Source: Knoxdaviesia capensis (taxonomy: Eukaryota; Ascomycota; Sordariomycetes; Microascales; Gondwanamycetaceae). Taken from it: a DNA stretch of 64,000 nucleotides. Below are positions 13,001 through 25,300 of this stretch, one piece after another. Location of the stretch: positions 2,117,956 to 2,181,955 of the forward strand of contig LNGK01000004.1 in NCBI GenBank assembly GCA_001510575.1, in the 5' to 3' direction. Within the stretch, counting starts at the first letter, position 1, and each line of letters starts with the position of its first letter. Both the position numbers and the translations under genes were made by a program. The notes below the pieces were generated by a model. That model saw only the letters and a program-made list of their open reading frames with translations, did not search any database and had not been told where the DNA came from.

Positions 13001-13751
13001 TGTTTCGCGTTTCTCACCCTTTGTGGTTCCCGTTTTTGTTTTTTTCCTCTTCCACTCAGCCCTACCAGGACAAGAACAATCGCCCAGCTAATAACAATCC
13101 ACGCAACATAAGACGTCAACCCGCTGCAGCCGCAGATTTCAACTTGGGGGTGGCCGAGGCCATCTTCCCTGATTGGCTAGACTGCACTTCCTTCATCACA
13201 CACTGAGGAGATGCATGCACACCACTCTCTCAAAGGTTACAGATAAAGAGCACTAGCATGCAATTATCTCGTTTCAAAGGAGTCAGTTCAATTTCCCGTA
13301 ACGGATATATAAAACCCCATTATTAAATAGCAAACAACTAATATACCCGTAGCGGGACCTGTGTAGTCGTTTTATCTGGATAAATGCCAGATTAGGGTTG
13401 GGGTTGGTCATGTTCACATTAGAGAGGGGATCAGCCTCACCACTGATGTTTTCCTGAGACGAAGATGATAATGAGTGACTCTCCGAAGGGGGTCAATCAT
13501 AACGATGTTGCCATAAGGTGCCGGAGAGTTTTCGCGACTCCAACCACAACGAGAAATGTCTGGCCGGGGGAGATTCTCCTTCTCGTCTCCCCATATTCGC
13601 TGATGGATGTGCCAAGAACCATGATTATTATTCTATTGTAATCATTCGCGCGAGTACCAGACCACATGAGTTGCCCGTCTTGCCCATTCTAAAGCCCCGG
13701 GAACTTCCTGCTAGAGAGTCGTTTGTATGTAAGTTTTGTATGAATGTACAT

Positions 13752-13769
13752 ATGTACAGTACAGTACAT
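13752..13769. repeat. GTAC palindromic pentamer repeat
   Basis: The stretch has three GTAC words at 5-base spacing (GTACA units), flanked by AT at both ends. It is one of at least 18 loci of this type between 9.1 and 54.5 kb. The pentamer and its reverse complement (GTACT) fuse into hairpin-capable palindromes. Confidence 0.85.
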
Positions 13770-15812
13770 GGTTCGCGAAAGACCCAAATCCGTGCCAATC
13801 ACCACTTCTCGGGGCATATGTAATGTGGAGTTTCTGCCACGGATAGCTCTTCCTCCGTCCTCGAAATAGCTGTTTCCCCGCCAGTCCCCGACCTAACTAG
13901 CCAGTTTTCCCTCCCCCGATACTCGGCGCGCGCCAGGACGGACGAAGGCCTGATATTTTCACGGTATATCAAGTCCACGAGCGCACTTGTCCGAATCGGT
14001 TGGTATATTGGTGCTTAGTGCTGACACCCCTAACCGACGGGGCGCTGACATACATAACAAACACACACATTGTCCCAGAACAGACAGAAGAAAAGAGAGA
14101 GAGGGGGGGGGGGTTTGACCATTATATCTCCAATGACAATGCGTGTCTGAATTCCAGTCTTTATCTGCGTGCATCTACGCGATATATACAAATTAGTCGG
14201 AGCGGCGAGAGTTATTGCGAGGCTATTATCGCTCCTGCCAAACGGGAGAGGCGACAAACGCAGGAACAAAATGGAATCTTCCGTAGAACATCTCAGGTTC
14301 TATTTTGGGATGACGAGGAAGGAGCCATCGACACCCAAAGAGCTTAATTTTACGTCCGACAAACAACGACATACAAACCGCAGGGCATAGTAGGCACTGG
14401 AAAGCATCATCGCCATTGAGACAAAGGTTGAAGTATCAGTAATATCGGTGAGATGATTGACCGTGATGCCCCACAGAGTGAGTACAGTATTTGGTGCTCT
14501 CGCGTGCCCTGTGTGATTCATACGACGCCCTGCTTGCTTCCCGACAGAACGTGTACCCCTCAGTGCACACCAATGAACTCCGTAAGGCTCCGAGTAGGAT
14601 ACTTCTATAGTAACCATCTGGTTAGCAAGACCTGCATCAAAAGGACGGGTTGCCCACAAATAAGCGTTGCTTATATCTCTTCGCTGGGTTCACCACTCGA
14701 GATTCGACTATTGGACGAGTTTGACTACGCACCCACCATGGCCCATGAGTGGTGATTACGCAGGAGTGCAAAAATGTTATGTGTGTATTGAGCTACCACG
14801 ATCAACGGCCCGGGATGGGGTTCACTGCTCTTTCGCACAGTCGCTCACACTCTCGCGCTTTTCGCTGACGATAATTCCCTTTCTGGCGCACACCGTAAGC
14901 CGTAGATAAAACTCCGAGTGTTTCCTTGGCGGGGAGGGGGGGATTGGATATCGATTTACCTGCATCCCGGGCGAAATATTTTGCCAACCTGTGAAAATAA
15001 GTGACGGAAGCGGCCGAGATACCCCCCGACCTGAGAAGTTCGGACATGTTCGGTGGCCGGTCATAGTGACATTTGGCTATCACACACCCGATAGGCAGAT
15101 ATCAGTTTGGCCGAGTGTCAAGTCAAATTGACCATGACTGGAACGAGAGTGTTCTTGCTTGAGCTACTCGGTACAGTGGAGCGTGGCCCTGGGCTTGACG
15201 CAAGACACAGGGGCATACCAGCACCCCCATTTGCCTCAGGAAGGGCAACAGAAGAAAAGAAGGAAAAATAGGAAACCATGTGGCTAGCCTTGAGCAAACA
15301 CATCCTCAAACCATCCAGGCACTTTCCGCTGTGTTTCGGCCGCCCTGACTGCTCCGTGGGCGGACGATGCATTTACTTTCAAAACTCCGTCCACTCTCGA
15401 ACAGGTCTTACACGCATCGAGATAGCCCAGAGACGGGAGACAAGCCGTGGGCCGTGAGACAACCCACATGACGGTGGCATGCAATTTCGCGAACCGAGCT
15501 GGTCATACCTTGCCATGCTTTTTTTCTTTCGTCTCCTTTCATTCTTGCCTTACATGAACTCTCTCTCCCTCTGATCCAGTAGCGAGGGGAAAGACATGTG
15601 TTCGGATTTCAAAGAACCATGCTTTCCTTCTTTTTTGTTACAGTCGAGGCCGCATAAAACTTTCGGGTGGGTGTGTGCCCGCTTGTATCTCCGATACCTC
15701 GCTCCAGTTGGGCCGGTTGAAGGCCGAACAGGCACCCTGCGCACGATTCATTGATCAGCCTTACCAAAACAAAGTGGAAAAGAATCGGCCCCCAACACAC
15801 ACCACACCCACT

Positions 15813-15862
15813 TACAGTACATACTCTCAACTCTGGTATGTACTGTACTATGTGCTGTACAG
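15813..15862. repeat. GTAC repeat cluster
   Basis: ACAGTAC, GTACTGTAC and CTGTACAG words lie within 50 bases, in both orientations, forming imperfect inverted repeats around a short pyrimidine-rich spacer. Confidence 0.7.
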
Positions 15863-18409
15863 GACTTAAAAGTGCAACCACCTGAAAAAAGGTCCTCGGG
15901 GTGTAGGGGAATTTCTCATCTTGCAATCTCACTCTTCGCTTGACCATGTAACATACAGTTACATAGCGTAGATACACTCGTACGTGTATCAGCTGGAGAG
16001 CGGAGGATTCCTCCGTCTGCAACAAACTGTTCGACCTTGGGGTGTATGATCATTAATCCCTCTATTTCCCCGTTCATGCCGACAGGCAGCAAACCGGTGA
16101 TGCCGTGGTGCACGAATAGGAGCAACGCGCCGTGGATGGAGACCCTATCGCAAATGAGCTGAGCATTACTCGAATACACAGACCATATCTCAAACTTACA
16201 TCGTGCATGTTTTCTTCTGTGTGCTCACTGAGGCTTCGTCATTGTTGTGTCTTGATCTGTACGACTCCTCTCCCATCACTAAGACTGATTGTGGTGGTGC
16301 TCTCGAGGGTTTCTGGGCGCTGTCATCGGAGATACTTGAAATGACCCTGTTCCTCCGGTACGGCACGATGAATTTAGTGGAGCTGTACCACTACATGCAC
16401 ATACATGCACATATGGACAATAACGGCCATTGATTTGAGAGCTTTCAGATGGAGACGAGTAACCATTAAATCTCAAGGTTTGACTTTGACTACCTTCTGC
16501 GATGACCTAAACAGTGTTCCAGAAAACTCTGGAAGCCCTGCTCGCGTAGTCGGAATTTAGACATCCGCTTTAATGCTACTGGGGACCATCTGCTAGAACA
16601 AGTGGACCGTTAAAAAAACCTTAACTTGGAGGCATTCACTGGTCTGGAGTTCGTCAGGCCGTCCGTCGGACGGCGATAAGAAGGCATGTCCCCATGTCAC
16701 GGAACGTCGCCACCTGTGTGGTTTCCTCCTTGGATTTTTTAACGCCGATACTAATCGGCCTCTATATTGCTCTGTCATCCCGCGGCATGGGATGGCCGTT
16801 GGAACTAACACCATTACTGTATGGGACACGGCTGGGCTGTGTTGGATTACTGTGCTCGGGTTGGAAGTCTGCATGCAGCTTGTTACCGCCAGGCCGGAAC
16901 AGAGGGCAAAGGTCCGGCGTAAGCCCTGAATATCACATTCAAAGTTCATTTTGTCAGCATGGCGGATGAGAAAGAGGTCCTGCTGGAGAGAAGAGTGGCT
17001 GTTTGCACTACATCCTATTCAGAGGTCCGCGTAAATTGTGCGTACGTTGCAGGAAGGGAAATGACATCGTTCAGGAACGGGACCGATCTCCTTGGTTTGC
17101 GAGGATGACTTCGCCGCAAGGTGAAACAGTGAGAACGAAGGCGTAAGATAAACCGATGCTACACACCACACCACAACCATCACGCGCCACGATCATTCTC
17201 ACACTGGCGGCCTTTTGCTCCTCTCCCTCTCCCCTCTATGTCTGTCTCTTCCTCTCACTCTCCGCATCTCACCCAAATCCGGCCGTGATGATAATCGAAC
17301 ATGTGCCTGCTGTGCCATAAGTACTTTGGTCCGCGCGCCATATGCTTGCCGCATCGCACGCAAGGTAACAGGCCCTTACCGCTCACAAAGAGGGAGAAAA
17401 CGCGGTAATCGTCGTCGACGAGACCCCTCATGGACAATCTCCGGAATGAAACAGGTTGTTCTTTTCTGTCACCCGTTGCATGAAGTTGTATCATCCTATC
17501 ATATCGGCCGGAGAATTAGTTGCCTGGGTGTGCTCTGATTGCTCGGTGTTGTTACGTACTGCATTGGTCTTCTGTTACGTGCACTGCTATGCCGCGAGGG
17601 CTTCAGGGTTCAACTCACCGGGAGCTGGCCGGTGGAAGAGAGGAACGAAGAGGAAAACAATAGTAAAGCCAACAAGCAGCTCTTGGCCGTCCCTCGCTCT
17701 TCATCAGAACGCGCCAGGAGGAGGCCTGAGTTGAAACACCACATGTTCTTTGCTCTGAGTGTACTTTACAGTACTGAGTGGCATGGAACACACGCCTGTT
17801 CCTACCTACGACTCTACGACTCAGTGGTCAGCCCCCCCCAAGCTGAAGGGGTGCGAACAAGCCTGGCCCGCCCCGGTGATACCCAGTGGAACGTTTTCCA
17901 GATTCGGAAACAAGCCCGGAATGAGTGGGCCCTTATAAGTGGCCCAGCGGGCATCGGCCTTCTTTATTTGACTGGTTCCTGGCTTTCTCAGCACTAAGGA
18001 TGGTCTGGGCGTTTTTCTCCCTCTTATTTACACTTGGCCTGCACGATTTAGCACGATACGTTGATGGTAGAACGGTGACTGCACTTATGAGCCTTCAGCC
18101 GTCTTAGAGGATTACTGGTGATCACTACCTTGAGGGCCCTCTGTCTTATTTTTGGAGTTGCCCACTCGCTGTTCTTCACCGAACACTCTAGCAGATGAGC
18201 ATAAGAGGTGAGGTGAAGACTCGACATGACTTTTGACATATTGAACTGAATTCAGGCCGGAGGATCAAGGGACATGATCCTATAAATACAATAGCTATGA
18301 GTTACAACTTACAGGTACAGACTGGGCAGAATCCCACACGCCTATTGAGTACAGTAGTTATCCTACGAGCGAATGGAAGGTACCTGTAAGTGTCTCCTCT
18401 CTTGTGTAT

Positions 18410-18439
18410 GTACGGTACTGTACAGTACTGTACTGTACA
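18410..18439. repeat. GTAC palindromic repeat, 30 bases
   Basis: Consecutive GTAC words joined by single bases (G, T, A, T, T) form several overlapping palindromes, including the perfect 14-base GTACTGTACAGTAC. It is among the longest copies of this dispersed element in the window. Confidence 0.88.
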
Positions 18440-19243
18440 CTGCTATAACTACTCCGTACTGCACAGTCGTGGTACTTATCTCAAACGTCGCCGATCATCT
18501 AACAGCATCTTCATATCGGCTGCCGCTCGGCATACCAAAGGCGTAGGGATTATCTATGGAGCCGAAGACCTCGTCTTGTGCCTTGAGTCAAGGGTCAGGT
18601 CTGCACCTTTCTTTCCACCCTGCTTTTTTCTTTCTCCGATTTGACGGGTAAGGGTTCTACAGTAGGTTAATCAATTTCTAGCGTTTAATTTGTTTGGGAG
18701 ACCGGCTCGGATAGAACTCAAGTGGTAATCCTGCGAGCGCCTTTGGTTGACGACACGTTGTGCCGCAATCTATATGAGCAATTTGTTTTCATGGGGGAGA
18801 TTCGATACGAGCAAAGTCAACTGTGTGAAGAAAAGCCGGATTGAACAAAAGCGTGTCCAGCAGATGCACTCGATCGATAGACTGACTCTTGAGAAGCGGG
18901 TTTCACCACAGCTGAGAGTGGAGCTAGCGGGTGGCTAACACGTTGGTCTGGGGCCTCTAGACCACTCTAATCCCAGCCACAGGGGAATCGTTGCGCACTA
19001 AACTTCATGGCCGTTAGGGCTGCTTGGAAGAGTGGGTAACTGAAGTGGCCACTGATCCTGAAAGTTCGACCTGCACTCGATGGAGACGGTTACCAAGTTA
19101 CCGTACAGTCGACTGGGGCATAATTACCGAGGTGGCATTGACGTTTGACATTGTCACTCTCTGGGTTTTTGTTGGGGGAACGTCTTTGACAAGGAAATGT
19201 GATAAAAGCACTAAAAAGTCCTGATAGATAGACATGAGGTGAA

Positions 19244-19591
19244 ATGATAGCGGACTTCTTCAGGTGCTCGACACCAGCTTTTGTTCTTTTGTTCCTCTTC
19301 GTGTTCTTCCACGGACCTTTTTATTGCGGGGAAGAAGGAGATTGCCAGACTCACGGGACTCATGCTTATAGGGCTATTTCAAGAAGGTTGTTTGAGGGAA
19401 GGTGGGGATCCAGGGATGCTATAGCATGGCATGGTCTGCTATATTTCTTCTCTCTGTTCGTTTCGGGAACCTGGATTCTGAGTTCTGACACACGCCCGGG
19501 AATCAGAAGCCACAAGCTAGGAATGGAGGAACTAGCCCTGAAAATCAGCCGTGTGGGAGCTGACGAGGACATGTGTAAAGACGGCCACTGA
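19244..19591 (+). CDS. Doubtful 115-aa ORF with a hydrophobic N-terminus
   Basis: The ATG opens a 115-codon frame whose residues 10-27 are strongly hydrophobic (AFVLLFLFVFFHGPFYCG), followed by a mixed charged tail with few cysteines. It could be a small secreted or membrane-anchored protein, or a chance ORF, which is more likely in a 48-kb stretch without other genes. No family is recognised, no intron is needed, and no promoter signal stands out. Confidence 0.12.
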   Translation: MIADFFRCSTPAFVLLFLFVFFHGPFYCGEEGDCQTHGTHAYRAISRRLFEGRWGSRDAIAWHGLLYFFSLFVSGTWILSSDTRPGIRSHKLGMEELALKISRVGADEDMCKDGH

Positions 19592-21631
19592 AACTTTGAC
19601 AAAGCCTCGGCTGATGAGACACACTGTACTGTACAGCGCCGATATTTAACTGGAGCCTCACAAGAAATTGATTGGATACCCGACCTTCCGGTCAGACCCT
19701 GTATGATAGCAATTAATTTCTTCCTCTCTTTCCTTGTCCTCTAGGTGAGCTTGGGGCTGCTAAATAAGTGGTCATTGCTGTGGTGGACGTAACGCCGGAT
19801 TGAAGAAGCACGGTACTGTTTAGACGCTGCATGAAAAGTCGTTAGATTTACCCTGACATTCTATAGTTGAAGAGAAAGGGGGCCAAGTATTGGCTTTCCA
19901 GGAACTTAGGAGCTGTGGTTAGGGACAACTACGCCGGTATACGTATTTCGGTCTTGTGGGTGTCGGAGGGGAGTGTGTGTGTATGGCTAGCATTCCTCGA
20001 TATGTTGAAGCCTTCGGAAGCCGGCAGAACCTTCACTTCCTGTTATCGTGCGTATGTGTCATGAGTTATGGTCAAAGCCGTACCCGGCCCTCGTGCCAGG
20101 CGTGAGTCGGACCACCTGTGTTCAACCGGTGTTCTAGAAAGTGAAGAGATACCCTCGAGAACCAGAGAACTGTTTCCGGGTGTGCTTTGATAGACCTTGG
20201 ACCTTTCGTGTTGTCAGTGCCAGTACCCGTGCCCTCTCCTTTTCCGTAGGCGTTCGTCCGTTTCTTCGGTTTCCTCTTTCGTTGTTGTCGGCATCTTACG
20301 TACCGTGACGAGGCCCTTAGGGGTAGCGCCGCGTTACAGTCGAGGTGAATTATTCAGGAACCAAAAGTAGTTCACTTTCCTGGAATTCAGAATCTTACTA
20401 CAGAGTAACGACAGTAGTCAATGGCACAGTTGTCGCGGCTTGGTGAACGCCACAGGTGCTAACAGTTGACATTTTTAGCATAGATCGTGGTAGACCGTGA
20501 TCAGGTCCCGCCACTCTCTGAATGAGCAAGTCAGGACTCAGGAGTGTCTACTGTAGATTCCGATACTGCCTGACATCGGAGCATGAACTTTTTGTCTTGC
20601 TGCGCCGTCGTATGTTCGTACAGTACATAGAGGGGCGTTATATGTACTTTTGTGTTGGCAGGAATTAACGTCAGCGGTAAAGGCTTTGGGGACGAAAGTC
20701 AGGGAGGTACATTTCTGTCAGAGAGTGCATGTCAAATCCTTAGAGGCCCAAGACAACCCACGACGAGTGTAAATGGATGCACATACGCAGTCTCACATCG
20801 GCTCCCCAGCATTGTCACATTTTTGCGTATCATTTTTGTACAGAACAACCTGGTGATATGGCCGCGGTTTCCAAATCCCAGAACACCAGGGAGTTCACTT
20901 TCCCCCATGTGCGATAATATAACCTGAGGATGATGCAACAACATGGCACAAGAGTAAATGAGGCGGCGACGTGAGGGTAACTGATAACCAGCACTGCGGA
21001 AAAGGGGAACATGATGACGAGCTTTATAGTGGCCAGCCCCGTAGTCTGGAATAATGGAGAGTCAAGTAGTAAATCTTAGCGACGTTTGGACACTGTGTCT
21101 TGTATCATTATTTCTTGACTCCGTTCAAGGTTGCAGTCTTTGTTCTTGTGAGTTTAAATGCCTTCTGCCAACTTCCCCTCGTATCTACGATAAGCCCTGC
21201 CGGGAAGAAGCAACAAAGAGTAACGCCGTGTTTCGCCCCCAACTTTCAAGGCGAACCATTCGTCGAACATGGGGGTGAAAGTCGTTTCAACACAGGTTCT
21301 GTCCATTTGGAGAGCAAGCCTCCAACAATGGAGAGAGAGGTAGTAATGTCGAATTCAGAGCTCTTACACGAGCTGGCCTTTCTGTTTACTGTGTCTAGTC
21401 AGACAAGAGAGAAAGCGCCTGAGATGAGAGTGTGCCTTGTATGTGTACCCTATCTATTACCTACAGGATGGACGAGCAGGCGGACCCCGACACCTAGAAC
21501 CAGAGACCTTTTGGGAGCAAGAACCTGTGGCTTCGGGGCCTGGGGGTTTTGGTGATTCCGGGCTGTTCAGGGTCTTTGGACAACACGCTAACCTAACTGC
21601 ATCTAGGCCCCGCCAAGACCGCCACGCCCTA

Positions 21632-21654
21632 TACAGTACAGTACAGTACAGTAC
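21632..21654. repeat. TACAG pentamer tandem repeat
   Basis: Four perfect TACAG units plus TAC, the most regular single-orientation copy of the dispersed GTAC element. It is not palindromic as a whole, which suggests pentamer slippage. Confidence 0.9.
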
Positions 21655-21966
21655 CTCCGGCTGAAGAGGACATGGCCAAGGTCAACTAAAGAAGAGCGGC
21701 TTGAGCATATCGGACAAGGAGGGGGGCTAGAGAGGGAAAAATAAATGGGACCTCCGACCTAGTGGTTGACTTTGGGTGCTTCGGGTTACGTATTCAGCTG
21801 CGAATCTGTTGACGCTGAAAAGTTGGAGCCCTCTCGTACCGCAAACCATGCCGCTGGCAGTTTTGCTGGATCGGGAGTGTCTGTGGGTCGGGCTGCGGCG
21901 AGGGAATCCCTGGATTCCAGGAAAGGCACTAAGCCAGTACGGGCAAGACACGCGGAATCACAGAAT

Positions 21967-21990
21967 ATACAGTACCGTACTGTACAGTAT
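21967..21990. repeat. GTAC inverted repeat
   Basis: ATACAGTAC and GTACTGTACAGTAT arms meet around a central CG, giving a near-perfect dyad with two interleaved centres. It belongs to the same dispersed family. Confidence 0.85.
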
Positions 21991-22415
21991 GGCGGCGTTG
22001 CACTGCTATATCTCCCGATAGCCGGCGATGGGGAATCAAGTTTATCCTCGGTTTGCTGGGCCAGGTTCGAATCGGCTACTACAGTACAAGTTTGTTGTAC
22101 TCGTATGGTATGTCAAAGCGTAGGGCGTTTTTATCGGCTAAGTCTTGCTTTTTGCTATTGCATGGCTCTTGAAGTGTTGAGAAGACGGATGATGGCCGAT
22201 GGATGAATACGACATACAGCGTCAGGAGTGGAACTGTAACAGTCTCGTTGGACCTGCTGGGCCGTTCAAAGGCTTGGTAGAAATCATGTTCATCTCCGTG
22301 CTATCCACAGGATAACCAAACCCACATGTAATATGCGTGGTTCAATAGAAGGATTCTGGGTTTTGGGGCCAATCCATCGACATTCCTCTGAGCCTTACGG
22401 ATGGTATCTCATCTG

Positions 22416-22430
22416 GTACAGTACAGTACA
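22416..22430. repeat. GTACA pentamer repeat, 3 units
   Basis: Three GTACA units in tandem. Same family as the other GTAC loci. Confidence 0.85.
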
Positions 22431-23450
22431 TGCCTTACGTACACTCTTGATTCACAGCCTCTATCTTCATGACGTCCGCTCACCGGTGGCGTTGGCGAGA
22501 CCTGAACAAACTCTCTAGGGGCAAGCCGGCAGCTCTATTGCCATCCCCTAGTCTCAGTGCCCGCCGGGAATCTGATGGCTCTCGGGGGAGTGGGAGATGT
22601 ACACGCACACATACTCGTATGGGAACATACGCCTCTCTGGGGAGGCGGGAGGAGGTTTCATGAGGCTAGGAGGCAAAGCATCTTCTCTGGTTATTGTGTC
22701 GGTCTTAACACGTAATCGAGAAGCAAGCATGTCCATGGTGCTAGAAGTCTTCTTCCATTTTCTTTCCTTTTCGGCCGCAAGACATATGTTCTCGTAGGGA
22801 TTGACCACTCCGAGGCGGCGTGGGAATAGCATCCAGAGGGCTGCCAAAAATGCAAAGTCTTGTCTGTAAGCAGTGAGTGGCATCTTGCTCTTCCTCGACT
22901 CTACCCGGGGGTGTGTGTCGAGAGCTCCCTTCCAGACGACTGACAACGTCATATGATCAGCCGTGGCACCCTATGTGAAGTCCTTTTATTTCCGTCTACA
23001 TGACCACTTCAGTAGGATGTGGACTTATGTGCAGTAGACATACACCGACGTTTCTTTTGATCGTATACTACGGCGACTGTTCTGCAGGTGTCGAACTCAA
23101 GTGACGGCTTGGCCTCCCTCATTTCCGGAGCAAGCCAAAGAAGGAGTTCGAGGAAGAGGCCTAGTGCACCGGTGAGTGGACTTTCGGGCTCCGGGCTACC
23201 TAGTATATTACTGTAGATACAGTGGAGCCCTTTATATCCCCCTGGGGATTCTGGCGGTTGGCGATCCTGCAGGAGCTGCTATAGGAACAAACTCAATTTC
23301 CTGCCTCCAGTTTTGTTTTGCTGCTGTAAAACACCCTGTTGAACAAGTCTTAGATGGGATTAAAATTGAGGATTGCTCTGGCCCGAGAAAATCGAAACTT
23401 GCACCATACACTACAGTGAGAATCCTTCAGGTATACGAGTATACTATGTA

Positions 23451-23466
23451 GTACAGTACTGTACAG
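23451..23466. repeat. GTAC palindrome
   Basis: GTACAGTACTGTACAG contains the perfect palindrome GTACAGTACTGTAC, the mirror arrangement of the GTACTGTACAGTAC form. It lies 41 bases before the GGACT palindrome cluster. Confidence 0.85.
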
Positions 23467-23506
23467 CGCTGCAGACAGCATCGCATCTACCATCTGTTAT
23501 AAGTAC

Positions 23507-23624
23507 GGACTGGATCCAAGGACCCGGACTCGATCCTCTTGAATCTCAGGACTTCAGTCCGGACTCGAGTCCTTTTGCCTGGACTCGGACCCGAGTCCAC
23601 CTGAGCTGCGTCCCTGACGAGTCC
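23507..23624. repeat. Cluster of GGACT/AGTCC palindromes
   Basis: Within 118 bases there are five GGACT and four AGTCC words. Two form strong dyads: GGACTCGAGTCC (23561-23572, perfect 12-base palindrome) and GGACTCGGACCCGAGTCC (23581-23598, 8-base arms around AC). The tail AGTCCTTTTG recurs at 23568 and 23620. This regularity is far from chance. It could be a multi-site protein-binding array or a decayed minisatellite. Confidence 0.8.
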
Positions 23625-23955
23625 TTTTGGGGCAACACTGCTCGGTGATCTGGAATGCAATCTATCTCAGCGAATGAACGAGAAAGCCGATCTTTGCTCC
23701 ACTTATCGATGCCCTTCTGACAGCTTCGGCGTTTGCGTGAAGATTTTAACAACGTGGTTCTTTCCCAGAGCCTGGCATTCGGGGCTGGAGAGATTCCAAG
23801 CCCGTGGCCGTAATCTTGTAAGGCTGGAAGTCCGGACATGGTGGTTTCAAGGGATAGGTGAAGGGCCTCTTCGCTCACATAAGTACGGGAACTGCCTAGC
23901 ATCACATGGGAAACATATATCCCTGACCATTTTTGTCCTTATCACTGCTTTGACC

Positions 23956-23980
23956 TGTACAGTACAGTACTCTACTGTAC
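23956..23980. repeat. GTAC repeat cluster
   Basis: GTACAGTACAGTAC is followed by a CTACTGTAC arm, giving tandem and inverted units in 25 bases. Same dispersed family. Confidence 0.85.
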
Positions 23981-25300
23981 GGGAGGATGCGATGAATAAC
24001 ACTTACGACTCCGGCCAGCCTAGCTCTCGTATATCTACGAACACACAAAAACCCGGGGGCCACATCCTCAGGCGTAACGCCCTATAGGGGCCCACCCCTC
24101 GTCGTAATGCTTTTGTGGTCCTTGACCCTCCGTTTTGTGATCTTCTTACCCTCTTGAAGACAGTGGGTCTTGACATCTGCAATGCTCGGGAGAGTGGGAT
24201 CATGCTTTCGTGGACACACCCCTCTCTTTCCCTCGCCCTCAATTTTCCCCACACACACGGGCTGGGGGCTATGAGCTTCCAGATTGCCTGAAAGCAGCGT
24301 GCCCCGTCACTTTATTTTCGGCCGCAAAGTTGCGACCTTGGCGTGTGTTCTCGTTAGCTGTTGAAATCCTGTTAACTCGTAGTTGTCTGGCCGCTGAAAC
24401 TGGCTGATTCAGAGAGTTCAGAGCTGGTCAACAGATGATACATGCTCAACCGCGGATGTGAGCTTGGGTGTTATTCTTCGTTCCCTCTCCCTCTCTGGAC
24501 TACGACGAGCATGGCATATGCAAACGAACGGTGGCGCCTATGTCTGACCGGACTTATTTGCGCTGAATAGAGACCACTGTAACATTAACTTGGCATAAGG
24601 GATTCCGGCACTAAAAAGGACCTTGGGGATCTAGTCCAGGGGTGTTATTCAGTGGCCAACCACAATTTCGATACTGTCGTCTCATGTCGTCTTGGAAATG
24701 GCAGCCCATAATATATATGATTCTATGTTGCAGCGCATCCTAGCCGGGGCAATTTATATCTAGTGAGAAGAATTATATCCTAATATGGATATGCTGTGGC
24801 TGCTTGACTAGCTGAGGGAGTGTTCTCCAGCTACAGCTCAATCACCGTTTTGTCCCCTCAAACTATCGCTGGTGATTCCTTATAACGAGCCTTGAGTCTC
24901 TCCTTGGTGATATTCGTGGACCATCTCCCTTTCATATAGCGAAACGGAAGAAGCTAGGCCTGCTAGCCCTGCGCCCTGGAACTTGGGCTGGACTGGAATC
25001 CAAAAGCTATCCCGTCTCCCCGACCGGAGAGCCTGGGCCACCCGAATCTTGGGGGGGGGAGAGAAGGGTAGGCCTGGCGGACTAGAGAGCGACAGCCGGC
25101 GTAGCTGTCGTAAACACGAAAAACCACCCGAAGGCCAAAGTTCAGCCCCTCAATAAGAGACCGGTAGCTGGAACACTGACTAGTTAGTACGGTACTGTAG
25201 TTACCCACCTAAGATGGTGCGGCTAGAGTGAGGGGCCCCCTAAAACAAAACAGGAGTCAGGGCGGACGAGAAATCCTGCATGTATCCACAAGTCAAGAGT

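Larger units (their letters stand above)
7251..13300. other. Gene desert, part 1 (no gene recognised)
   Basis: Only short, conflicting open frames occur on both strands and none carries a known motif. Contents worth naming are the hexamer repeat at 7630, the 13-bp tandem duplication at 7919, the paired GTCGCGCGAC palindromes at 9956 and 9998, and the first GTAC palindromes (9143-9151 and 12163-12171). A strongly hydrophobic frame lies on the minus strand at 12859-13119, without an ATG. Confidence 0.45.
13301..17700. other. Gene desert, part 2 (no gene recognised)
   Basis: No open frame above about 138 codons and none with a recognisable domain. It contains GTAC palindromes (13752-13769, 15813-15862), a TTAGGGTTGGGGTTGG patch near 13391, a G run at 14104-14114 and a doubled TACATGCACA unit near 16393-16413. 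Confidence 0.45.
17701..25300. other. Gene desert, part 3, densest in GTAC palindromes
   Basis: No named gene. The frames are short and contradictory. This part carries about half of the GTAC palindrome loci of the window and the GGACTCGAGTCC cluster at 23507-23624. One open frame with a hydrophobic start (19244-19591) is listed separately as doubtful. Base composition is mixed, with no AT-rich islands like those expected of heavily RIP-mutated transposons, as far as can be judged by eye. Confidence 0.45.

Noticed and set aside
22055..22085. Possible tRNA B-box (GGTTCGAATC)
   Set aside because: The T-stem cannot pair beyond one base, and no A-box or acceptor stem fits upstream.
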